In this document: piece by piece, positions 18,453-25,885 of the stretch
Position numbering within the stretch: position 1 is the stretch's first letter
Layout: every line of letters begins with the position of its first letter
Assembly: GCA_021201825.1 (NCBI GenBank)
Contig: JAJQED010000023.1
Span: 62,001-126,000 of the forward strand
Reading direction: 5' to 3'
DNA: 64,000 bases
Source of the DNA: Alistipes sp.
GTDB lineage: Bacteria > Bacteroidota > Bacteroidia > Bacteroidales > Rikenellaceae
The notes under the pieces: model-generated
What the model was told of the DNA's origin: nothing
What the model saw: the letters and a program-made list of their open reading frames with translations, nothing else
The model's database searches: none
Made by a program: the position numbers and the translations under genes

Positions 18453-19271
18453 ATGTCGACACAAACATCAAACCTGCGGCCGGTAACCACCTACCGCCTA
18501 TACGAAATGAAACAGCACGGCGAAAAGATCGCCATGCTGACCGCATACGATTACTCCACGGCCCGCATCCTCGATGCGGCAGGTATAGACGTGATCCTTG
18601 TCGGGGACTCGGCGGCCAACGTGATGGCCGGCTATGAGACCACGGTGCCCATTACCCTCGACAATATGATATACCATGCCAAATCGGTTACCCGCGCGGT
18701 TAAACGGGCGCTGGTGGTCGTGGACCTTCCGTTCGGCACCTACCAGGGCAATTCCAAGGAGGCACTGGCTTCGGCAATCCGGATCATGAAAGAGACCGAA
18801 GCGGACGCCGTAAAGATGGAGGGGGGCGAAGAGATACTCGAGTCGGTGAACCGGATTCTGTCTGCCGGCATTCCCGTAATGGGCCACCTGGGCCTCACAC
18901 CGCAATCCATCCATAAATTCGGCACTTACACCGTTCGGGCAAAAGAGGAGGAAGAAGCCGAAAAATTACTCCGGGACGCCCTGCTGCTCGAAAAGGCCGG
19001 GGTGTTCGGGATAGTTTTGGAAAAGATACCGGCTTCGCTCGGGGCAAGGGTTTCGAAAAGCCTCCGCATACCGACCATCGGCATCGGCGGCGGGAGCGGT
19101 ACGGACGGCCAGGTACTGGTCATTCACGACATGCTGGGGGTAACCAACGAATTCTCTCCCCGGTTCCTGCGCCGCTATGCCGATCTGCATGCGGTAATGA
19201 CCGGTGCGTTCGAGAATTATATCTCCGACGTGAAAAGCGGGAATTTCCCCAACGAGAAAGAGCAGTATTAA
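18453..19271 (+). CDS. panB: 3-methyl-2-oxobutanoate hydroxymethyltransferase
   Basis: First committed step of pantothenate synthesis: adds a hydroxymethyl group from 5,10-methylene-THF to 2-oxoisovalerate, giving ketopantoate. The 272-residue product from ATG 18453 has all PanB hallmarks: [37 protein letters not shown] (metal ligand Asp in GDS), [19 protein letters not shown] (the Glu near the substrate carboxylate), [12 protein letters not shown] and [18 protein letters not shown]. The usual length is 260-275. No other pan gene is adjacent, so it is a stand-alone unit ending in a strong terminator at 19292. Confidence 0.97.
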   Translation: MSTQTSNLRPVTTYRLYEMKQHGEKIAMLTAYDYSTARILDAAGIDVILVGDSAANVMAGYETTVPITLDNMIYHAKSVTRAVKRALVVVDLPFGTYQGNSKEALASAIRIMKETEADAVKMEGGEEILESVNRILSAGIPVMGHLGLTPQSIHKFGTYTVRAKEEEEAEKLLRDALLLEKAGVFGIVLEKIPASLGARVSKSLRIPTIGIGGGSGTDGQVLVIHDMLGVTNEFSPRFLRRYADLHAVMTGAFENYISDVKSGNFPNEKEQY

Positions 19272-19291
19272 CCCGGACAATAAACCGTCTG

Positions 19292-19317
19292 AACGGCCGG
19301 CGTAATGCCGGCCGTTT
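19292..19317 (+). terminator. Terminator of panB
   Basis: Stem AACGGCCGGC (19292-19301) / GCCGGCCGTT (19307-19316) with a 5-nt loop, followed by only a short T run. It starts 21 bp after the panB stop. Confidence 0.75.
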
Positions 19318-19386
19318 CGGTATATTGCTGTCAGTGAACAATTTTTGATTTTATCCGGATCCGACTTGTTTAAATTTATTCCAATA

Positions 19387-19417
19387 TTGAAATTTTGGTT
19401 TATTTTTTGTATATTGG
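19387..19417 (+). promoter_or_regulatory. Candidate promoter of the small membrane protein at 19441
   Basis: TTG at 19387-19389 and TATATTGG at 19410-19417 (one mismatch to TAnnTTTG), 20-bp spacer, in a strongly AT-rich stretch. Confidence 0.4.
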
Positions 19418-19440
19418 GATAGAAACCAATACAAGCGATC

Positions 19441-19767
19441 ATGAGCGGAGTGGGTTCTACAATGAATATAGTGTCGCGGTTCCGGCAGAACCGGGGGCAA
19501 ATAGATAAAAGGCAGGATAAACGCCGTGGCCTGCGCGGTAAAATGATGACCGGAGGCAACTCCGGGAAAAGAGAAAACTACAAAGCCAACCTTTCGCCGG
19601 ACCTTATGGCCGCGACCATCTCGGAAATAAGTGAAAAGTATAAAAAGGATAGTAAGCGGAATGTTATGATCTCGGTTATTTCATTCCTGCTGGCAGGGGG
19701 AGCGGTGCTTTTGCTCTGGAAAAATTTTACGGCGATCCTGTTCGGATGGCTGTTCGGTATCCATTGA
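19441..19767 (+). CDS. Small membrane protein, unknown function
   Basis: 108 residues, not recognised. The first 70 residues are hydrophilic and very basic (FRQNRGQIDKRQDKRRGLRG), followed by a short amphipathic part (LSPDLMAATISEISEKYKK). A single hydrophobic segment spans about residues 75-105 and may be one long or two short helices (VMISVISFLLAGGAVLLLW, then ILFGWLFGIH). The ATG at 19441 fits the promoter at 19387-19417, but the second Met at 19462 (MNIVSRFRQN) is also possible. Its stop codon is immediately next to, and convergent with, the end of the broken PH-like gene. Confidence 0.6.
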   Translation: MSGVGSTMNIVSRFRQNRGQIDKRQDKRRGLRGKMMTGGNSGKRENYKANLSPDLMAATISEISEKYKKDSKRNVMISVISFLLAGGAVLLLWKNFTAILFGWLFGIH

Positions 19768-20268
19768 TCAGCGTTCCATAAGCTGTTTTAGGATTTCCCG
19801 TTCCCGCTCCGACTTCGGGGTGTATGATATCACATATTTGCGGCCGTCCCTCATCTCCAGGAATAGCATATTGCGCAGATGCCGGCTGTAAATACGGAAC
19901 CGGCCGTGTTCCACCGTTTCGAACACGCCTCAGTAACCCCGCAGGCCGCCTTTGCCCAAGAGTTTGCTGTTACGGTCCAGTTCCTGCTTTTTTATACGGT
20001 GGATATACTTTATATCTTCATGGTTTATCACCTTATTGCCGCAAAGGCGGCGGATAAGGAACGTGCCGTCCCACATCAGTATTTTGATGGGATAAGTGAA
20101 AATAATAAAAACAAGCAGGCACAACAGCGCGAACAGCGTTGCCACAATGGCGATCTTCTCCCAATCCGGCAGCTTCGGCTGCCCCAGTTGAAGCCCCATG
20201 ATCATAAAACCCGTTATGATGAGGAAACCCCCGATAACGGTTGCTAAAATTACCCCTTTACTCCTCAT
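19768..20268 (-). pseudogene. PH-domain-like membrane protein gene interrupted by an in-frame TGA
   Basis: The minus-strand frame from ATG 20268 gives two membrane helices (VIGGFLIITGFMIMGLQL and IVATLFALLCLLVFIIFTY) and then a bacterial PH-type beta domain, but stops at a TGA (19930-19932) after LLGKGGLRGY. The same frame then continues uninterrupted for 53 more codons (GVFETVEHGRFRIYSRHLRN and onward) to a TGA at 19768-19770. Related bPH domains read G-x-G-G-x-x-G-aromatic-x-G here, so a TGG to TGA change of a Trp codon explains the break. A sequencing error is the alternative. The intact length would be 166 residues. It lies 37 bp downstream of glgB on the same strand. Confidence 0.7.
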
Positions 20269-20305
20269 ATTACTGACCTGGCTAACCTGCCCACGGCGCT
20301 AAATC

Positions 20306-22351
20306 TCACTTGCCGAGTTTTTTATAAACTACAGCCGTCCGGCTGACGTTGTAAATATATATATAATGCTTCAATTCCCCGTCTTTATTTTTCACCGGGA
20401 AACTGAAATGCGGGGTCTTGTCCTCAATCCTGTCATATCCGCCGTACCGGGCCGAATCGCTGGAAAGGAGCACCCGGTAGCGGCCCGGCTCGGGGACCGG
20501 CACCATGTAATCCGGGATGCTGCTGGTGGGGCTCCAGTTCAGTACGAATACCAGCTCCCCATGCGAATATACCATTGTCTGGTTGGCCGTGTCCATCAAC
20601 AGGTTAAAGGGATAATTGTCCGCCAGGATGCCGTATTTACGGACCATTCGGACCATATCCCCGTCGAAATCGTTAAGGTACGAATACCGCAGGAACGGGT
20701 TGGACGACAGGCTCCATTGACGGCGGGCATACTGGTAGCTCCACCCGTTGCCCTCGCGCGGGAAATCGATCCATTCCGGATGTCCGAATTCGTTACCCAT
20801 AAAGTTCAGGTAACCCTGTCCCCCCATAGAGATGGTGGCCAGCCGTATCATTTTATGCAGGGCCATCCCCCGGTCGATCACCAGGTTCTGTGCCGCCCGG
20901 TTCATATCGGTATACATCGCTTTATCCATCATTCTAAAAGCGATGGTCTGGTCGCCCACCATGGCCTGGTCGTGCGACTCGGCATAAGCGATGGTCTTAA
21001 CGTAAGGCAAACGGTCCGTCATTATATTCCATATATCCCAGATATCCCATTTCTCGTCCGGTACGTCCTTGAGCATTTTGATCCAGAAGTCCGGTACGGC
21101 CATGCCGAGCCTGTAATCGAACCCGATGCCGCCATCTTCGACCGGGGAACACATGGTAGGCATCCCGCTAACGTCCTCGGCTATCGTAAGGGCCTTTGGC
21201 CGGAACTCATGGATAAGTGTATTGGCAAGGGTGAGGTACAATAAAGCATCCCTGTTCACTGTATCGTCGAAATACTTATGCCGGGCGTCGAACTCCGTAT
21301 AGCCGTGATGTTTATATATCATCGAAGTCACCCCGTCGAAACGGTAACCGTCGAAATGGAACTCATCCAACCAGTATTTGGCGTTGGAGAGCAGGAAATG
21401 CGTCACTTCGTCTTTCCCGTAATCGAACAGTTTGGAGTCCCAGTAAGGCTGGTAACCTTCCTCGCCCGGACGGGAGTATTGGTGGTCAGTGCCGTCCAGC
21501 TCGTTCAACCCCTCATTGAGGTTCTTCACGAAGTGGGCATGTACAATGTCCATAATAACCGCCAATCCCAGGCTATGGGCTTTTTTAACGAGGTATTTAA
21601 GGTCCTCCGGAGTACCGAAACGGGAAGAGGGTGCGAAGAAATTGGAAACGTGGTATCCGAAGCTCCCGTAATACGGGTGTTCGGCTACTGCCATAAGCTG
21701 GACCGTATTATATCCCTGCTTCTTTATCCGGGGTAGGATGTCACGGGCGAACTCGCGGTAAGTCCCTACCCTCGCTTCCTCGGTCGCCATACCTACATGA
21801 GCCTCATAGATGACCGGGTTGCCGATAGCGGATATATCGAAATCGTCCCCCGTCCAGTCGAACGTCTTGGGAGGATTCCAGAACTGCCCCGTAAAATTCT
21901 TGGTGTCGGGATGCTGCACCGCGCGGGTTATATACGCCGGGATTCGCTCGTGCCACCCGTTATCCCCGTGGACCAGAATTTTGACCAGCGATCCGTGGAC
22001 AAGTTTTTTTCCGTACATCGCATCCGGCAGGAAAACGCTCCACACCCCGTTCTCACCCCGAGTCAACGGTATCTCCTTTCGCTCCCATCCCGTAAGGTCC
22101 CCGAATAGGAACACCTCTTTGGCTCCCGGCAGCCACTCCCGGAACCACCACCCCTCGAGCAGCCCGTCCCGCTGGAAGCCGAAGTAACGGTAGCCGTTGG
22201 CATAGTCGGTGATCGAGCCGTTAAGCCGCCGTATCTCCGCCAGTTTTGCCCGGTACCTTTCATAGCGGGCCACGATTTCGGCCTCGCTCTCACGCAGCCA
22301 CGCATCACGGGCGATTATGGGTAAAGTCTCAGCTTGAGGTTTCATAAACAA
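20306..22351 (-). CDS. glgB: 1,4-alpha-glucan branching enzyme, eukaryote-like GH13_8 type
   Basis: Makes alpha-1,6 branches in glycogen. The 681-residue product has an N-terminal CBM48 (YRYFGFQRDGLLEGWWFREW... VFLFGDLTGWERK, about residues 50-140), the catalytic barrel and a C-terminal all-beta domain. Catalytic residues: nucleophile Asp in FDGYRFDGVTSMIYKHHG, acid/base Glu in TIAEDVSGMP and the third Asp in YAESHDQAMVGDQT. The wording of these motifs (VTSMIYKHHG, YAESHDQA) is that of animal/plant/fungal branching enzymes rather than of E. coli GlgB, and is found in many Bacteroidales. No other glycogen gene is adjacent. It ends 37 bp before the broken PH-like gene. Confidence 0.95.
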   Translation of the reverse strand: MFMKPQAETLPIIARDAWLRESEAEIVARYERYRAKLAEIRRLNGSITDYANGYRYFGFQRDGLLEGWWFREWLPGAKEVFLFGDLTGWERKEIPLTRGENGVWSVFLPDAMYGKKLVHGSLVKILVHGDNGWHERIPAYITRAVQHPDTKNFTGQFWNPPKTFDWTGDDFDISAIGNPVIYEAHVGMATEEARVGTYREFARDILPRIKKQGYNTVQLMAVAEHPYYGSFGYHVSNFFAPSSRFGTPEDLKYLVKKAHSLGLAVIMDIVHAHFVKNLNEGLNELDGTDHQYSRPGEEGYQPYWDSKLFDYGKDEVTHFLLSNAKYWLDEFHFDGYRFDGVTSMIYKHHGYTEFDARHKYFDDTVNRDALLYLTLANTLIHEFRPKALTIAEDVSGMPTMCSPVEDGGIGFDYRLGMAVPDFWIKMLKDVPDEKWDIWDIWNIMTDRLPYVKTIAYAESHDQAMVGDQTIAFRMMDKAMYTDMNRAAQNLVIDRGMALHKMIRLATISMGGQGYLNFMGNEFGHPEWIDFPREGNGWSYQYARRQWSLSSNPFLRYSYLNDFDGDMVRMVRKYGILADNYPFNLLMDTANQTMVYSHGELVFVLNWSPTSSIPDYMVPVPEPGRYRVLLSSDSARYGGYDRIEDKTPHFSFPVKNKDGELKHYIYIYNVSRTAVVYKKLGK

Positions 22352-22421
22352 TACGTTTTAGGCACGAAATAAAGGTAAATAAAATTACGGGGCCTGAAAA
22401 AAGTAATATGGAAAAATATCA

Positions 22422-22429
22422 TATCTTTG
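22422..22429 (+). promoter_or_regulatory. -7 box (TATCTTTG) of the peptide transporter gene
   Basis: Exact TAnnTTTG match, 37 bp before the ATG at 22467. No clear -33 TTG. Confidence 0.45.
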
Positions 22430-22466
22430 TGTTCGTCAAAAAAATAATAACCCAAAAGGTTCGAAT

Positions 22467-24164
22467 ATGTTTAAAAATCATCCAAAGGGACTTTTCGTAC
22501 TCGCGCTGGCCAATATGGGGGAACGCTTCGGCTACTATACCATGCTGGCCATTTTCGTTCTGTTCATGCAGGCGAAGTTCGGGTTCTCGTCCGACGCAAC
22601 AAGTACGATCTTCGGGGGATTCCTCGCCATGGTTTATTTTCTGCCGCTCTTCGGGGGCCTGCTGGCCGACAAGGTGCTGGGCTACGGGAAGACCATTTTC
22701 GTCGGTATCGTGGTAATGTTCGCAGGGTACTTCCTGCTGGCCATTCCCACCGGCACCAGTTTAATGGCCAAGATCGGCATGTTCGGCGCCCTGGCACTGA
22801 TCGCCCTGGGTACGGGGTGCTTCAAGGGTAACCTGCAGGCGCTCGTCGGCAACCTTTACGACGACCCCAAATACAGTGCGAAAAGGGACCTTGCGTTCAG
22901 CATATTCTATATGTGTATCAATATCGGCGCCTTTTTCGCACCTTCGGCGGCAGAGGCCGTATCAAACCATTTCCTGGCAAAGGACGGTTTCGAATACAAC
23001 GCGCAGATACCGCCCCTCGCCTTGCAATATGTAAATAACGAGGTAATGACCGAGGACGGCTTTGTGACCCTGACCGGGCTGGCCGAATCGCAGGGATATG
23101 CCGCTACGGACCTTGCAGGCTTCAGTGCAAATTACCTGGAATCGCTCAGCCAGTCTTACCATTACGGTTTCGGTGTAGCTTGTATCTCGCTTATATTCTC
23201 CATGCTGATCTTCTTAGGCTTCCGCAAGCTCTATGCCTCCGCCGACAAGACCGAGAAAGAGAAAGCCCGGGAGGCAGCCGCTTCCGGCAAGCCGTCGGAC
23301 CTCAAGGAACTCACCCCGGAACAAACCAAGGACCGGCTTATAGCCCTGGGCCTTGTGTTCACCGTGGTAATCTTCTTCTGGATGTCTTTCCACCAGAACG
23401 GCCTTACGATGACTTGGTTCGCCCGGGACTACACCGAATCCGCGGTGAGCGGCATTTCCCGGTTCTGGTTCTCACTGCTTACCCTACTTCCGTTCGTTGC
23501 CGTATTCTACGGCCTGCTGAACTTCATACAGGGTAATTCGGGTAAAACCAAACTGACTGGCCTTATCGTAGCCGCCGCAGGCGCGCTGCTGGTATGGGCG
23601 GCATACGCCAGCCTGCCGGAAACGATGCACATCACCCCGCAGATATTCCAGCAGTTCAACCCGTACTTTATAATCCTACTCACCCCGATCACGGTCGGCA
23701 TATTCTCATGGCTTGCCAAACGCGGCAAGGAACCGCTCGCCCCGCGCAAGATCGGTATCGGTATGATCATAGCGGCCCTCGGGTTCGTGGTGCTTATGAC
23801 CGGTTCTTTCGGACTGCCTACCCCGAAATCGCTCGAGGACGTGGGCGGTGTGAGTCCGACGCTCGTTTCGGCCAACTGGCTTATCAGCACTTATTTCGTT
23901 TTGACCATAGCCGAACTGTTCCTCTCGCCAATGGGTATTTCGTTCGTTTCGAAAGTGGCTCCGCCCAAATATAAGGGTATGGCACAGGGCGGATGGCTCG
24001 CGGCAACCGCCATCGGGAATTATCTTGTGGCGATCATAGGCTACCTCTGGGGCGGAATGCAGCTGTGGGTGCTTTGGGCAATCCTGGTCGGATGCTGCCT
24101 GTTGTCGGCAACGTTCCTGTTCTCGGTTATGAAACGCCTCGAAAAAACCACTTCCGAAGCCTGA
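22467..24164 (+). CDS. POT/PTR2-family proton-dependent oligopeptide transporter
   Basis: Inner-membrane H+-coupled uptake of di- and tripeptides (MFS superfamily). In 565 residues the proton-coupling signature E-x-x-E-R-F-x-Y-Y is replaced at its first position (ANMGERFGYYTMLAIF keeps GERFGYY). The second POT signature region (FSIFYMCINIGAFFAPSAAE) and about 14 hydrophobic helices follow, with a charged loop at EKEKAREAAASGKPSDLKEL in the middle. The absence of the first Glu is common in bacterial POTs described as MGERFGYY. Own promoter and terminator; transcribed alone. Peptide or peptidoglycan-peptide uptake is plausible. Confidence 0.9.
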   Translation: MFKNHPKGLFVLALANMGERFGYYTMLAIFVLFMQAKFGFSSDATSTIFGGFLAMVYFLPLFGGLLADKVLGYGKTIFVGIVVMFAGYFLLAIPTGTSLMAKIGMFGALALIALGTGCFKGNLQALVGNLYDDPKYSAKRDLAFSIFYMCINIGAFFAPSAAEAVSNHFLAKDGFEYNAQIPPLALQYVNNEVMTEDGFVTLTGLAESQGYAATDLAGFSANYLESLSQSYHYGFGVACISLIFSMLIFLGFRKLYASADKTEKEKAREAAASGKPSDLKELTPEQTKDRLIALGLVFTVVIFFWMSFHQNGLTMTWFARDYTESAVSGISRFWFSLLTLLPFVAVFYGLLNFIQGNSGKTKLTGLIVAAAGALLVWAAYASLPETMHITPQIFQQFNPYFIILLTPITVGIFSWLAKRGKEPLAPRKIGIGMIIAALGFVVLMTGSFGLPTPKSLEDVGGVSPTLVSANWLISTYFVLTIAELFLSPMGISFVSKVAPPKYKGMAQGGWLAATAIGNYLVAIIGYLWGGMQLWVLWAILVGCCLLSATFLFSVMKRLEKTTSEA

Positions 24165-24184
24165 CGCTAACTGATAGATATAAG

Positions 24185-24213
24185 AAAGCCGCCTGTCCAT
24201 GGCGGCTTTTTTA
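24185..24213 (+). terminator. Terminator of the peptide transporter gene
   Basis: Stem GCCGCC (24188-24193) / GGCGGC (24201-24206), extended by AAA/TTT pairs, 7-nt loop, followed by TTTTTTATT. It abuts the next promoter. Confidence 0.85.
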
Positions 24214-24214
24214 T

Positions 24215-24222
24215 TACCTTTG
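24215..24222 (+). promoter_or_regulatory. -7 box (TACCTTTG) of the MBL hydrolase-SDR operon
   Basis: Exact TAnnTTTG match, 23 bp before the ATG at 24246. It sits directly behind the T-tract of the upstream terminator, so the -33 region would lie within the hairpin. Confidence 0.45.
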
Positions 24223-24245
24223 GACGGTAAACCTATCCGATCGAT

Positions 24246-25016
24246 ATGGCATCCATCACATTCCTCGGAACCGGGACTTCACAAGGGGTACCGGTCATTT
24301 CCTGCCCGTGCCGGGTATGCGCGAGCGGGGACCCGCGGGACAAACGCCTGCGGTCTTCCGTGCTGGTCGAATCAGGCGGGGTTGTGATAGTGATCGACGC
24401 CGGTCCCGATTTCCGGCAGCAGATGCTCAGGGAGGACGTAAATCACCTCGACGCAATACTGCTGACCCACGAGCATAAGGACCATATCGGCGGGTTGGAC
24501 GACGTGAGGGCCTACAACTATACCAGCCGCAAACCGGTGGATATTTACGCCGCTGTGCGAGTGCAGCAGATAATAATGAAAGATTTCGATTATGCGTTCG
24601 GGGAGAACCGCTATCCGGGGGTACCCGATATGAACCTGCACACCATAGGTCCCGGGCGGCCCTTTACGGTCAAAGGCATCGAGGTTATTCCCGTCGAGGG
24701 GAGGCATTACCGCCTGCCGGTGCTGGGATTCCGCATCGGTGCGATGGCTTACCTTACGGACTTCAATTATATTGGCCCGGAGGAATCGGAGAAAATAAAA
24801 GGGGTGGATATCCTGGTAATCAACGCCCTGCGCAAAGAGCCGCATCTGTCCCATTTTACCCTGGAACAGGCTATCGGCGTTGGCCGGGCCGCCGGGGCCA
24901 AACAGGTATATTTCACCCATATTTCCCATCAGATGGGATTATACCGCGAAGAAGAGCCACTGTTGCCCGAGGGTTATCATTTGGCTTACGACGGGCTAAA
25001 GATCGAATATCAATAA
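24246..25016 (+). CDS. MBL-fold metal-dependent hydrolase (PhnP-like)
   Basis: Metallo-beta-lactamase-fold phosphodiesterase-type protein, 256 residues. The N-terminus ITFLGTGTSQGVPVISC is typical of the PhnP/RNase Z-like branch, and a Cys cluster C-P-C-R-V-C follows, like the structural zinc site of PhnP. The metal-binding motif is THEHKDHIGGLDDVRAYNY; further ligands are probably His in VEGRHYRLPVLGF, Asp in YLTDFNYIG and His in YFTHISHQMG. No phosphonate genes are near, so cyclic-phosphate hydrolysis is only the family expectation. It forms an operon with the SDR gene 11 bp downstream. Confidence 0.85.
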   Translation: MASITFLGTGTSQGVPVISCPCRVCASGDPRDKRLRSSVLVESGGVVIVIDAGPDFRQQMLREDVNHLDAILLTHEHKDHIGGLDDVRAYNYTSRKPVDIYAAVRVQQIIMKDFDYAFGENRYPGVPDMNLHTIGPGRPFTVKGIEVIPVEGRHYRLPVLGFRIGAMAYLTDFNYIGPEESEKIKGVDILVINALRKEPHLSHFTLEQAIGVGRAAGAKQVYFTHISHQMGLYREEEPLLPEGYHLAYDGLKIEYQ

Positions 25017-25027
25017 AACCAGAATAT

Positions 25028-25840
25028 ATGGATTTCAAAGGTAAAACGGTGGTCATCACCGGGGCTTCATCCGGGATAGGGCTTGCCCTGGCAAGGGAAT
25101 TTTCGGCCGCCGGTGCCAATATAGCCGCCGGTGCCCGAAGTGCCGAGAAACTGTCGGCCCTGCGGGACGAGATCACTTCGCGCGGAGGTCGGATGGAATA
25201 CCTTTCCACGGATGTCACCAAAATGGAGGATTGCAAGGCCCTCATAGAAATGGCAGCCCGTTCGTTCGGCGGCATAGACGTTATGATATGCAATGCCGGG
25301 ATCTCGATGCGGGCGCTGTTCGACGACCTGGACGTTGCCGTGCTGCACCGGCTAATGGATGTCAATTTCTGGGGAACGGTCTACTGCGCCAAGTACGCCC
25401 TGCCCTACCTGCAGGCTTCGCACGGATCGCTGGTGGGCGTCTCGTCCGTAGCCGGCATACACGGTTTACCGGGCAGGACCGGGTATTCCGCGTCGAAGTA
25501 TGCGATGACCGGGTTCCTCGAGACGGTGCGTATCGAGAACCTGAAGAAAGGGCTTCACGTAATGATCGCCTGCCCGGGATTCACCGCCTCCAACGTCCGG
25601 TTCTCCGCACTGACGGCCGACGGCACATCGCAGGGGGAAACCCCGCGGGACGAGGGAAAGATGATGACGGCCGAGGAGGCCGCGCGCCGCATCATGCGGG
25701 GCGTTGTAAAACGAAAGCGGTCGGTGCTGATGGATTTCAACGGGCGGGCCACTACCCTGCTCAAGAAATTCGCCCCCGGATTCCTCGACAAAATGTTCTA
25801 TGACCATATGGCCAAAGAGCCGGATTCGCCGTTGAAATAA
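25028..25840 (+). CDS. Short-chain dehydrogenase/reductase
   Basis: Classical SDR oxidoreductase, 270 residues. Cofactor motif TGASSGIG at residues 11-18, NAG at 89-91 (CNAGISMRA), active-site Ser139/Ser140, Tyr153 and Lys157 (YSASK). The Arg/Ala-Arg pattern after the second strand (GARSAEKL) suggests NADP(H). The C-terminal region (RGVVKRKRSVLMDFNGRAT, then a helix LLKKFAPGFLDKMFYDH) resembles the DHRS7-like membrane-associated group. The substrate is unknown. Second gene of the operon with the MBL hydrolase. Confidence 0.88.
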   Translation: MDFKGKTVVITGASSGIGLALAREFSAAGANIAAGARSAEKLSALRDEITSRGGRMEYLSTDVTKMEDCKALIEMAARSFGGIDVMICNAGISMRALFDDLDVAVLHRLMDVNFWGTVYCAKYALPYLQASHGSLVGVSSVAGIHGLPGRTGYSASKYAMTGFLETVRIENLKKGLHVMIACPGFTASNVRFSALTADGTSQGETPRDEGKMMTAEEAARRIMRGVVKRKRSVLMDFNGRATTLLKKFAPGFLDKMFYDHMAKEPDSPLK

Positions 25841-25861
25841 GACGGGAAATTCGTATCTTTC
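25832..25861 (+). promoter_or_regulatory. Candidate promoter of pheT-guaA
   Basis: TTG at 25832-25834 and TATCTTTC at 25854-25861 (last base mismatched) with a 19-bp spacer, 24 bp before the pheT ATG. Confidence 0.4.
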
Positions 25862-25885
25862 GCGGTATTTTAAAACCGGTTCAGG

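Noticed and set aside
19930-19932. TGA read as a sense codon (alternative genetic code or selenocysteine)
   Set aside because: TGA is used as an ordinary stop in many intact genes here (for example 4445-4447 and 34484-34486). No other gene has an internal in-frame TGA, and no SECIS-like hairpin was seen.
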